DNA of 52,819 nt, taken from positions 1 to 52,819 of the forward strand of contig AEVK01000174.1 in the NCBI GenBank assembly GCA_000209515.2, written 5' to 3'. The stretch is from a gamma proteobacterium IMCC1989 (GTDB lineage Bacteria; Pseudomonadota; Gammaproteobacteria; Pseudomonadales; Cellvibrionaceae). The translations under genes and the position numbers were made by a program. A model generated the notes under the pieces. That model was given only the letters and a program-made list of their open reading frames with translations, had not been told where the DNA came from and ran no database searches. Shown here piece by piece: positions 27,660-36,408 of the stretch (position 1 is its first letter; the number at the start of each line of letters is the position of its first letter).

Positions 27660-28840
27660 TACGCTACTGTCTCTGCAAACAGGTTAGTATGGTTAGCCAT
27701 AGTAAACATTTCTTTATGAGGTATAGGCTGGATAGCCGAATCCATATTCTGTAATAAGGTGGTTAACTCTGCAAAAAGCTGATGGTCGGGTTTTATGTCC
27801 CCACAATAATAAAAAACCTCGTTCTCATCAGGATGAGTCGCCGTGAAAGGTAATTTTTGAAACCCTAGTTTATCAATGGCTTTATGTGAAGGAAGGTTAT
27901 GTGCATAGACTTTTGCATAGCAGCAATGCATATCGTGTTCATGATAACCAAAGTCCATCAGTAAACTCACCGCTCTAGGACCGAAGCCACAACCTTGAAA
28001 ATCATCACCGAGCCAGTAATAAAAAAAGCCTGTGCCATTAAACACTTGTAAATTCACACAACCAATAAATCCCCATTCTTGGTGAATAACCGCAAATAGA
28101 TGCCTATTAGGATCGGCTTGCATATCTTGATACCAATAGTGCCAATCTTCATTCTTAACAAATAATGGAAGATTACACAGTTCCTTCACTAATTCATTAT
28201 ATTGCCAAGCAAAATCATGTAAGTGCGCGTGCGTTAACGGCGTAAGAGAAATTTCGCTATCGTGATAACACACTTTCTGCTGCGCATTCTCTTCTTTTAA
28301 AGCACACCATTGTTGATGTAAAACTAAATCGTTTGGATTCGCCAGCACAGCCCTGACTAATGATTTTTCGGCCAAGTCATAACGTCCGATATGCTGGTAT
28401 ACGGTCGATAATGAACATGCCGATTCAACGGATTTTTGGGAGGATTGGCAAGCATTACCAGCGAGTAACTGGGTGCGAATAAAAATAAGTAGACTCCAAT
28501 CACATAGTAAATAAGCCAGTTCAATCAAGGTGTCTATTATTTGAGAAAAGCGAAGTTTTTCAGTATCAAGATACCGAGTTTTTTCTAACAGAGGTAAAAA
28601 GTCACGCCATTGAATCAATATGGAAAGGCGCTGCTTAGGTAATATGCTATTAGCCTTAGCGTCAGCCAGCATTGCTAATACCGTTTTTTGACAATATTCT
28701 AAGGAATCATTTTTTTCGGTATCTAAAGGATAAAGCGATTTATTATTATGCTCATTGCATGTTTCAACAACTGCGGATCGAACTGCTACATCGCTTACCG
28801 TCGCAACCTCTCCATCAACATATACCGCCATTGCCGACAT
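27659..28840 (-). CDS. TPR plus GNAT acetyltransferase-like protein in the T6SS cluster
   Basis: 393 residues. The first half is helical with at least one TPR-like unit (about 137-180, STVYQHIGRYDLAEKSLVRAVLANPND). Residues about 200-345 are a RimJ/RimL-type GNAT domain: acetyl-CoA motif A is QGCGFGPRAVSLLMDFGY, followed by KVYAHNLPSHKAIDKLGFQK. The target is unknown. AGGTAAT precedes the ATG well. It sits between a deaminase-like gene and an unknown gene that starts inside its stop. It could modify an effector, act as immunity, or be an effector itself. The sequence does not decide. Confidence 0.75.
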   Translation of the reverse strand: MSAMAVYVDGEVATVSDVAVRSAVVETCNEHNNKSLYPLDTEKNDSLEYCQKTVLAMLADAKANSILPKQRLSILIQWRDFLPLLEKTRYLDTEKLRFSQIIDTLIELAYLLCDWSLLIFIRTQLLAGNACQSSQKSVESACSLSTVYQHIGRYDLAEKSLVRAVLANPNDLVLHQQWCALKEENAQQKVCYHDSEISLTPLTHAHLHDFAWQYNELVKELCNLPLFVKNEDWHYWYQDMQADPNRHLFAVIHQEWGFIGCVNLQVFNGTGFFYYWLGDDFQGCGFGPRAVSLLMDFGYHEHDMHCCYAKVYAHNLPSHKAIDKLGFQKLPFTATHPDENEVFYYCGDIKPDHQLFAELTTLLQNMDSAIQPIPHKEMFTMANHTNLFAETVA

Positions 28841-28882
28841 ATTACCTACCCGTTTTTTGTCTATAAAATTATGACCGAATCA

Positions 28883-29395
28883 TTACCGATCTGGAAAACC
28901 TCTCGCACTACACGTTGCACAGGCTTTCACTGTTTCATTGCGTTGATCGACTGCATTACTATAAGTGGAACCGCCAGAATTTTTCCATGCATTGTCTGCA
29001 TAAGCATTGGCAATGGCAGACTTACCCACGGGTTCAAAACCATCATCATCAAGAGCAGATGTTTTATTCATAATATGATGTGCAGCAATTGCCATTTCGG
29101 CTCTTGCCTCTGCACAACCTAAAGGATGATGATTTGTTGTTTTACGCCCGCTTTCAAAGTTACTCGCTTGATTATTCAATGCGGTAGCATGTTTATTTCC
29201 GGAACGTACTCCCGCAGCCAAAGCATCTTCCATATCGCCGCCCGTAATGATGGTTTTTTTCTTGGTGGTTGCATCCGTTCTTAGCACTGTTTTTTCAGTA
29301 GAGCTATTGAATGCATCATATGTACTGCCACCAATACTATGCGCTCTCACTCTGCGATAAGGAACGTTTGAGGCGGATGAGGCTAGTGCGGCCAT
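28883..29395 (-). CDS. deaminase-motif protein, candidate T6SS effector
   Basis: A 170-residue soluble protein with a C94-A95-E96 motif (PLGCAEARAEMAIAAHH) and a C159-A-T-C162 motif near the C terminus (KACATCSARGF). A (C/H)AE helix followed by CxxC is the zinc site of the cytidine deaminase superfamily, in which many secreted bacterial toxins occur. The 62-residue separation is acceptable for that fold. The N terminus (1-60) has no signal peptide. It lies just after tssA and the zincin gene, beyond a MITE-like insertion. No adjacent small gene is an obvious immunity protein. The family call is from motifs only, and a structural zinc protein is the main alternative. Confidence 0.6.
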   Translation of the reverse strand: MAALASSASNVPYRRVRAHSIGGSTYDAFNSSTEKTVLRTDATTKKKTIITGGDMEDALAAGVRSGNKHATALNNQASNFESGRKTTNHHPLGCAEARAEMAIAAHHIMNKTSALDDDGFEPVGKSAIANAYADNAWKNSGGSTYSNAVDQRNETVKACATCSARGFPDR

Positions 29396-29436
29396 TTTTT
29401 ATTCTCTTTCTATCGTTAATCACGTTTATATTTTTG

Positions 29437-29546
29437 ATCACTGCTGTCCCGTTAACTTCATGGGAATTAGCGGTAAGCCGTACCGATGATGGCCAAACAG
29501 TAGCGGATTCGGCATGACGATATTAAGTTAACGGGACAGCAGTGAT
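29437..29546. mobile_element. 110-bp MITE-like element with 22-bp inverted repeats
   Basis: Perfect 22-bp terminal inverted repeats (29437-29458 and 29525-29546; outer ends ATCACTGCTGTCCC and its complement) flank a 66-bp interior with no ORF. Both sides carry TTTTG (29432-29436 and 29547-29551), a 5-bp target duplication. This is the form of a non-autonomous transposable element. It lies between the zincin and deaminase-like genes of the T6SS operon. The long stem could also affect transcription through the operon. Confidence 0.75.
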
Positions 29547-29592
29547 TTTTGGTATAACTTAGCTTTGGTATGCCACTACAGCATAACTTAGT

Positions 29593-30090
29593 CTAGTCGC
29601 CCAATTTGTTGGTCCAATATTTAACCGAATGCTTGGCTGGCATATCGCCTTTTTCAATACGACCTAATTGGCGGTCAACGTTATCAGTAAATTCGGGGAA
29701 CTTCGCTTTGACTTTATCGCCGTATTTATTAATTTTTGCTAATTTTCCTTGCATATCTTGAGGGGAGTACAAATCATGTTTCATTGCATGGCGCAATTCG
29801 CGGTTATGCGCATGAAATTCCATGATGGGCAGATGCTTCTTACCACTCATCCCCTGTTCAAATTGATCAACATGAATGCTCTCGTGATATAGAGTTGCCT
29901 GCAAACGTTTATCGGTAACACCTTTTGCCCAATCACTATTCACAGTAATTCGACCAGACGGGTTAGTCGATGCGTGTGCGCCCGGACCTCGGTCCAAACT
30001 CCTTACTTCATTAGCCCCTACGCGCCTTTGAATACTTGGTACGCTAGAAATAATTTTTTCTGCACGTCGTTGTACGTCATCACCCGACAT
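29593..30090 (-). CDS. small HExxH zincin-like protein, candidate T6SS effector
   Basis: 165 residues with HESIH at positions 69-73 (TLYHESIHVDQFEQG), the zinc-binding helix of zincin metallopeptidases. A downstream glutamate in EFHAHNRE (about 91) could be the third ligand, which resembles DUF4157-type domains. There is no signal peptide or membrane segment. AGAGGATA precedes the ATG, and the gene starts 24 bp after the tssA stop, so it is in the T6SS operon. Substrate unknown. An effector that cuts a target protein, or a processing protease for cargo, are both possible. Confidence 0.68.
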   Translation of the reverse strand: MSGDDVQRRAEKIISSVPSIQRRVGANEVRSLDRGPGAHASTNPSGRITVNSDWAKGVTDKRLQATLYHESIHVDQFEQGMSGKKHLPIMEFHAHNRELRHAMKHDLYSPQDMQGKLAKINKYGDKVKAKFPEFTDNVDRQLGRIEKGDMPAKHSVKYWTNKLGD

Positions 30091-30114
30091 AATATTATCC
30101 TCTTGTTATATTAA

Positions 30115-31299
30115 TTAACCGGTATTTTCATCCGTAGACAAACCCATTATTTCAAAAATATTAAGCTGTCCCGCTTTATGTAAAAATAATTCTTGATATA
30201 AATCAGGCGCTGATTTTTCTCCCCATGTGCAAGCCGTACTCACCATATAGGGTACTGGGCTATGGGGATCGTCGCGCATTAAGAATTCAGCAGCTTCTCG
30301 TAGACGCGCAAAGGCATCTGCGCGGTTACGTATAGCTCCGCGACTCACTCCGTCGTCATCAGAGCCTCCGCCATTAGAACCTCCATTTCCACCACCGTTA
30401 TTATCATCACTAATATTGTTATCAGAACTAGCATCTGATGAATTTTCTGCTGACATCGTTGATAGGCTTATTCCACGCCTAGTTAATTCGCCCTCAGCGA
30501 CATCACGTATGCTATTTAGCAATGTGGTCATTTCATTTAAGCTTGGGCTATCGTTGCCGCATTGTTGGTCAAACCATGTAATTAAATCATCAACTGCACG
30601 TTCGGCATCATCAATATCACGGCATAAGGTATATAAAAAGGTTTCCGATGTGGCGGCTAAGCGCTGTTTAAATAGATCAGTATTCACACCCTCCCACTTT
30701 ACCTGTCCTTGATGCTGGCGTTTGAGTTGTTCGTATCGTTGTGCGTTCTCCCAATCATCCCAACTATATTCCGAGCCATCCAAAGGCGTGGCGGTAATAG
30801 GTGCTAGGCGCAAGCGCAACGATAATTTTTTATTAATCCAATTAATGGGATTGGTTCTAAACTCAACATCGCCATCTACCATTTGAGGATGCATAGTGTC
30901 CCAAAATGTTTCACATAGGGCGCGGAGTAATACGGCAACAGGTGCAATACCAGCAAAACCGTAGCGGTTTATATTGGACTCCATTAACCATACGCCTAAC
31001 TGTAAATCTTTGCTTTTAAAGCACAGCGCTTCTAATGCGGTAAACTCCACTTTTTCCCAGTCGGCGGTTTTCATTTCGTGTGTCCATACACCTTGGGGCA
31101 AGCTACTATCATCTTCTCTGCGGGCTTCTTTAATTTTAGAATACACACCGTTATGTCGAACGGAATCACCGACTACACTATCGCCAATGGGGGCAAGTAA
31201 TTGATCTAAGCTGCGGCCAAAATGCTCTTCTATATACTGATTAACATTTTCGTTTAACACCAGTGATTCGCTGGCAATAAGATCAGGTAAGCGCATCAT
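30115..31299 (-). CDS. tssA: T6SS protein TssA
   Basis: TssA primes baseplate and tail assembly at the membrane complex. The N-terminal ImpA domain (about 10-270) includes the conserved LEALCFKSKDLQLGVWLMES and GFAGIAPVAVLLRALCETFWD. A low-complexity Ser/Asn/Gly/Asp linker (about 285-315) joins it to a C-terminal domain (RADAFARLREAAEFLMRDDPHSPVPYMVSTA) common in TssA. 394 residues. GGAGGAG lies upstream of a double ATG. It follows tssM by 16 bp. Confidence 0.9.
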   Translation of the reverse strand: MMRLPDLIASESLVLNENVNQYIEEHFGRSLDQLLAPIGDSVVGDSVRHNGVYSKIKEARREDDSSLPQGVWTHEMKTADWEKVEFTALEALCFKSKDLQLGVWLMESNINRYGFAGIAPVAVLLRALCETFWDTMHPQMVDGDVEFRTNPINWINKKLSLRLRLAPITATPLDGSEYSWDDWENAQRYEQLKRQHQGQVKWEGVNTDLFKQRLAATSETFLYTLCRDIDDAERAVDDLITWFDQQCGNDSPSLNEMTTLLNSIRDVAEGELTRRGISLSTMSAENSSDASSDNNISDDNNGGGNGGSNGGGSDDDGVSRGAIRNRADAFARLREAAEFLMRDDPHSPVPYMVSTACTWGEKSAPDLYQELFLHKAGQLNIFEIMGLSTDENTG

Positions 31300-31315
31300 A
31301 TTATTATTCTCCTCC

Positions 31316-34300
31316 TTACTGTTCTACAGGTAAACCGGGGGCAAACCGAGGTAGATTAAGTGGTATTGCCAGATACTCTTGTTTACCACTTTCTGTTGTC
31401 ATTACTGCTCTAGCAGCCAAGTTAATACGACTGGTATAAGCCGTTTTTTGTGCGCCAGCTGCTGCGGTAGACTCTGCCTTTATTCCCACAGGAACGGCAA
31501 ATTCGAATTGCATTTTACGTGACCTTTTAGATGCCCCTTTAGATGACCATGATCGCTTATCAAAGCGCTGCAACCATTCAAACAAGGCCCACTCACTACT
31601 TGAGGTAAAGCGTGCAACGGATCTATTGCTAATCACACTATAATCGGACGAAAAGTTTTCTAGCGGGAAAAATTCAGACCCCCTTGCCCAGCGTAGAGAT
31701 AAGGATAATGCCTGTCCCGGCTGCCATTGGATTTGATTATCGCCGTTAGGGAAAATTATTGCTTGATCACCGCTACGCATCTGCCATTCAATTATTTGAT
31801 CTTGACCTTTAGACGATACAGACTGACTATCAAATTCCACTAACAAATTAATAGTGGCGGTCTCGTTATCGCGCACTTGTTGATAAAACTGTGCGAAACG
31901 ATCGACGTCTTTCACAAAACGTAACCAATGGTCTAATCCTGAGTTTGGATTCTTGGCTAAATAACGCGTGAGTGAAACCAGTAATGATGCCCCCTCTTTT
32001 GGTTCCGCCCAAATAGTTTGATAGTCATCGAGAAAACGATGCAATACCTGCGGAGATAGATTCACCAACTCTCCTTTCTTATAGTCGGTAAAAGGAAATA
32101 GACCTTTAATGTCTTGGTTAAAACGTTCAGCCAACGCAAAATACTGCCTAACCACGCGATTTTTACCGTAGTTTTTACACACATAGCGCACTTTTTTATC
32201 AATATCATAATGACGCTGAGAGAATAAGCCACCGGTACTAATTAACTGCGGTTGATCGAGTAAGGCATCACATTGCTGCCATGTTTGCTGACCTAACTCT
32301 GTCGTTACGTATTGCTGTAGCAGGTTAATATCGTTAGCCGGTTGCTGGCGATCATACTGTGTGATTTCAATTAAGGTGTTGTACCATAAACGCGCTTTAT
32401 TATTGGTCTCAGCGATGGTGTGGGTATCAATTAAATAGCTAATTAATGGCTTGGCATAATTTTGTGTAAGAAAGCTCAAACGCTGGCGTTGGTTTTCTAA
32501 ATAGCTGGATAAAGCAGCGGGGTCACCATAATTAAACAAGGCTTGGGCTAAGTTATCACTTTTCCAATCAATCCGTTGTAATGGTGTATACAAATTATTG
32601 TCTGCAGTCACTTGCGTTAATACATCCAATCGCTCGTACACAAAGCTTTTTGCTTGCTTGTTTAATAGCGTCGCATTGGCTATATCGCCTTCTTGTTGAA
32701 ACAGCGTGGATAACTGTCTAATCATGCTTTCTGCGCGCTCAAAGCTAACAATACTCGCACTGAGCGTGGACTCTTCATCTCTAGCACGCGTAATTGGGCT
32801 AGGCTGCTGACTATACTCACTCACCTGAGACTGATAAATTAACTGCGTGACTATTTCACGTAAACGTTCACGTAGTGCTGGTGCATAGAAAGGTTCACTG
32901 CGTTTATTCGGATCAAGTTGCCACCATTTTTGACGAAAAGATTGAAACTCCAACATCACATCGATGGCTTCGCTTAATGGTGCAGTATTCCATGCCACCA
33001 CTTTTCCGCCTGCTTGTTCGCCTGTTTTGCTGGATGTGGTGAGTAAGGTCTCATAAGAGAAAATACTCATAGATTCAAGAGCATTAAACTCATTAATCCA
33101 CTGATTTAACTGGGAGGAAAAGACAATTTTATTATTATCATTTTCAACAAATAATTGTCCGAATGGCGATACATTCAAATTAACTAATTGATGCCGAATG
33201 GCGGTATCGCAATTAATATCATTAAATTCAGCCGTTGCCGTATCTAATAGTAATTGAGAATAAGCCGCTGCACTGAGTTCGGTATTGAGGTTTGTTAAAC
33301 GCTGATGAAAGCGACCACAAGGGCTATTGTAGTTATTCGACTTTAACCATTCCTGTGAAATATAGCGCAACCACTGCTGAAACGTATTAATAGAATCTAG
33401 CATATCTTTTGATGACGATAGAGAAAAGCGCTGGGTCGTGGATTGTCCCGTTTCTATGGAGCTGGCAAGAAATGAACGCCTAATATCATCTAAGGGTGGA
33501 GACATTGCTTCTTCACTGATTTTATTTCGTACTCGAGCGCTCAGGTCTGCTAAATAATTGGCTTGGTCGGTAGAATCAATTAGATCATTTGCCTTCCATT
33601 CAATATCATAGTGGGCATCCATCACGCCACCTACCAATAAAGCCGTACCAAAGTCCACCGATGCGGGAATAGTACCATCATATAAATAATCGGTTAGCTG
33701 ACGTAAATCGCGCACAACATTCTTGGTGCTTGGCAAGGGGCCAGCCAAACGAATAAATTGTGTTTGCGCTTTCTGATAGGCTGTTAATGCATCGGTATAG
33801 TCAATTAAGTGCTGACTCAATACATTCACATTGGCATGACGAGGAATATTAACCGTGGTTAATTGAGTTAACTCATTAGCACGTTTTTTGAGGCGGCACT
33901 CATAAGCAGGGAATAATATCGCAGGAAACACACTATCGGCAGCCGCGTGGCGCATTGCATCAATTTGCCCGCCCCCCCACGAAGAAATCAAGGTAGGTGT
34001 TGTAGGCTGATCATCTAATTTAGTTAAGTTATTCAACAAGCGCCAAGTATCAATACCCTGACTGCTGCAATAACTACTATATATATCGTTATTCTCATCC
34101 GATGCGGTTTTACTAAAAATAGCATCCCACGACTTTTGCGCACTCTGGGTATAACTATGCAAACGATAGGTATCAATCATTAGTCCTGCACCCAACAACA
34201 TAAATAGCAATACAGAGGCATACTGCATACTGCGTAGGGTTTTATTCGACGAGAAAAATCGTTGTTCTACTGGATAAGCTAGGTGCTTTTCAGGCCATAT

Positions 34301-35494
34301 TTTTTCTGCTAGTAAATCTTCACTAAGCGCTACCTCACCAGCAATTTCACCACTAAACCAAATACCTCTAAGTGGTAAAGCCTCCTGAAAGCTACTACTG
34401 GCAAAACCCTGTTGAATCACTTCGGTTAACGGTGCTTCTAAACCTTGAAACTCGCGATCGAATAACATAAAGCTATCAATATCGCTGATTTCTTCACCTG
34501 TGGCGGCTATCGCCAACTGTGCTTTACGTATCGCGTCTACCACGCTGGCAAATGCATCTTCCACCCAATTGATCGAAAAAGCAGTATCTACCCGTGAAGG
34601 ATTAGACCAACCAAACATATCGTCAGCTGGTGTATCACTCCATGCCGACCAGAAAGTAGTAAAACCTTCTATCTCATCACACTCGGTGACGACTAAATAA
34701 ACCGGTAAGATGAACCCAGTGATTTTCTGCACTGCCCACATTTTTTCATACAGTGTTTGTCCATATTCATGAAGAACCGAGGTATTATTTTGTGCACTGA
34801 GTAATTTTTTCGCTGAGAGCGTAAGGATAATGCCATCTAGCGGTCGTTCCGGGCGATAGGCATTCAGTAATTCAACTCCGGGGGTAAAATCCTCTTCTTT
34901 TTCTATATCAATAATTAAACCGTGATCAAAGAAATGCCAGCCACTGCCACTGGCTATTAATTTTTTTTCACGGGAGAGTAAGTGGGTCCGTCGCCCTTGT
35001 TGTAAATTCGCTATCCATTCGGTTTTTCCTGAATCCTCTTCACCCATTAATAGATACCACGAAGACTGATAACGCCAGTCGCGTCGTGTCGTTAAGTAAC
35101 GAACAGAATCGAACGCTTTTTTAACACGAAAAGGTGTCACCCAAAAAGAGCTGGAAGATGACGGTTCGTCAGCTGCGGTAGTAGATGATTTGAAAAGAAT
35201 TTTCCATATCGATTTTATAACAGAGAAAACGATATTTTTTACGCCTTCAGCAAAAGCAGCAAGGTTACCGCCAATTAAACGTAGTAACCAAAACAACACA
35301 ATAAGGATTATAACCAGTGCCAGTATAGATCCTAAAAACTGCCACAATGGATCACTCCATATGGGTTGTGTCTGAAGAATAAAAGGATCTAAACGCTCTT
35401 TAAGAGAATCAATTAATACCATGCCGCTACCCAATAAATTATCGAGTGGCGATACGGTAGATTGCTGTAATTGATTAGGTAATTCTTCTTTCAT
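31316..35494 (-). CDS. tssM: T6SS membrane protein TssM (IcmF/VasK)
   Basis: Inner-membrane scaffold of the TssJLM channel. Two N-terminal hydrophobic segments lie at about 51-75 and about 425-450, with a cytoplasmic NTPase-like domain between them whose Walker A is GEEDSGKT (151-158). The rest (about 450-1392) is a large periplasmic part ending with the IcmF C-terminal region (FNGSA-like strands, then AIPLNLPRFAPGLPVEQ). 1392 residues is long for TssM (usually about 1100-1300). It lies in order tssL-tssM-tssA. Confidence 0.95.
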   Translation of the reverse strand: MKEELPNQLQQSTVSPLDNLLGSGMVLIDSLKERLDPFILQTQPIWSDPLWQFLGSILALVIILIVLFWLLRLIGGNLAAFAEGVKNIVFSVIKSIWKILFKSSTTAADEPSSSSSFWVTPFRVKKAFDSVRYLTTRRDWRYQSSWYLLMGEEDSGKTEWIANLQQGRRTHLLSREKKLIASGSGWHFFDHGLIIDIEKEEDFTPGVELLNAYRPERPLDGIILTLSAKKLLSAQNNTSVLHEYGQTLYEKMWAVQKITGFILPVYLVVTECDEIEGFTTFWSAWSDTPADDMFGWSNPSRVDTAFSINWVEDAFASVVDAIRKAQLAIAATGEEISDIDSFMLFDREFQGLEAPLTEVIQQGFASSSFQEALPLRGIWFSGEIAGEVALSEDLLAEKIWPEKHLAYPVEQRFFSSNKTLRSMQYASVLLFMLLGAGLMIDTYRLHSYTQSAQKSWDAIFSKTASDENNDIYSSYCSSQGIDTWRLLNNLTKLDDQPTTPTLISSWGGGQIDAMRHAAADSVFPAILFPAYECRLKKRANELTQLTTVNIPRHANVNVLSQHLIDYTDALTAYQKAQTQFIRLAGPLPSTKNVVRDLRQLTDYLYDGTIPASVDFGTALLVGGVMDAHYDIEWKANDLIDSTDQANYLADLSARVRNKISEEAMSPPLDDIRRSFLASSIETGQSTTQRFSLSSSKDMLDSINTFQQWLRYISQEWLKSNNYNSPCGRFHQRLTNLNTELSAAAYSQLLLDTATAEFNDINCDTAIRHQLVNLNVSPFGQLFVENDNNKIVFSSQLNQWINEFNALESMSIFSYETLLTTSSKTGEQAGGKVVAWNTAPLSEAIDVMLEFQSFRQKWWQLDPNKRSEPFYAPALRERLREIVTQLIYQSQVSEYSQQPSPITRARDEESTLSASIVSFERAESMIRQLSTLFQQEGDIANATLLNKQAKSFVYERLDVLTQVTADNNLYTPLQRIDWKSDNLAQALFNYGDPAALSSYLENQRQRLSFLTQNYAKPLISYLIDTHTIAETNNKARLWYNTLIEITQYDRQQPANDINLLQQYVTTELGQQTWQQCDALLDQPQLISTGGLFSQRHYDIDKKVRYVCKNYGKNRVVRQYFALAERFNQDIKGLFPFTDYKKGELVNLSPQVLHRFLDDYQTIWAEPKEGASLLVSLTRYLAKNPNSGLDHWLRFVKDVDRFAQFYQQVRDNETATINLLVEFDSQSVSSKGQDQIIEWQMRSGDQAIIFPNGDNQIQWQPGQALSLSLRWARGSEFFPLENFSSDYSVISNRSVARFTSSSEWALFEWLQRFDKRSWSSKGASKRSRKMQFEFAVPVGIKAESTAAAGAQKTAYTSRINLAARAVMTTESGKQEYLAIPLNLPRFAPGLPVEQ

Positions 35495-35526
35495 TATTAA
35501 CGCATTCCAATTAGTGCGTGGTACTT

Positions 35527-35552
35527 GTTTAATAGCGATGTTTAATAGCGAT
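35527..35552. repeat. two 13-bp tandem copies between tssL and tssM
   Basis: GTTTAATAGCGAT is repeated exactly twice. The same 13-mer occurs once more at 7531-7543, upstream of recJ. Confidence 0.7.
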
Positions 35553-35599
35553 ATGTAATAACCGCCACCTAATCACAAGGAAATTTAAGGAACCTCTGA

Positions 35600-36367
35600 T
35601 TAAAGCGATATATCCCAAACACCGGTAAAGCTGTTCCAAACAACCCACCCTAATAACAAATAAAGCAGGAAACCATTCACCATCATTTTTTTCCAGCGGG
35701 TTAATGGAGCAAGCCGATATTCTTGCATCGACGAAAACAAGTGCTCATAAGCCTGTGGGCAAACCAAGGACTCTTTGTCGTCTACACCGTTATTAATACG
35801 CTTGAACAATTTGTTACGTATGGTTTCTAAGTTCTTAGGCTGATCACGGTATCGCCCTGAAAACCCTAAACGCAATGTCAAAAAATAAACTGCCATTAAA
35901 TTTCGTTGCTGTGTGTCCACGGCTCTTTCATTTAACAAGCGAATAACGCCTTTAAAGAAATTCTCACCTGCATAGCAGCTATGAAACACACTTTCTTCTA
36001 ACAGAACTGAATGCCAATATTTTTTACCCGGCCATTCGATTTCTAAAATAAAGAGTTCATCCGCTAATGCAGCAGCGATATATAAGGTCTCTTCAATTCG
36101 ACTATATTCTTTTTCTGTGAGCACTTTAGCGGCAGCAGCACGTTTTTTATCAATCCAGTGCTGTAATCGAGCACTAATGACTTCAGCCATTTCCTGATCA
36201 CTAGGCAAGCGATCCACTTGTAAAAACAACGACACCTCTTGCTCTAAACGATGTAGCTCTAACGACCGCTTAATGAGTACTATTTGTCGGTAAAAATCGC
36301 TCAACACCTGTAACGGATCGGCGAGTTCTGCCACATGGTTATGATTTTTTTGTGTGTTACTGCTCAT
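35600..36367 (-). CDS. tssL: T6SS membrane protein TssL (DotU/ImpK)
   Basis: Inner-membrane partner of TssM. The 255-residue protein is a cytoplasmic DotU domain (LVDELFILEIEWPGKKYWHS and FFKGVIRLL, then YFLTLRLGFSGRYRD, all family hallmarks) and a single C-terminal membrane helix (about 229-248, VNGFLLYLLLGWVVW). There is no OmpA-like extension. It lies 42 bp after the tssK stop. Confidence 0.94.
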   Translation of the reverse strand: MSSNTQKNHNHVAELADPLQVLSDFYRQIVLIKRSLELHRLEQEVSLFLQVDRLPSDQEMAEVISARLQHWIDKKRAAAAKVLTEKEYSRIEETLYIAAALADELFILEIEWPGKKYWHSVLLEESVFHSCYAGENFFKGVIRLLNERAVDTQQRNLMAVYFLTLRLGFSGRYRDQPKNLETIRNKLFKRINNGVDDKESLVCPQAYEHLFSSMQEYRLAPLTRWKKMMVNGFLLYLLLGWVVWNSFTGVWDISL

Positions 36368-36408
36368 TTATTGCACCATTAATACGTAGAGGCCTGATGT
36401 AGTATTTT

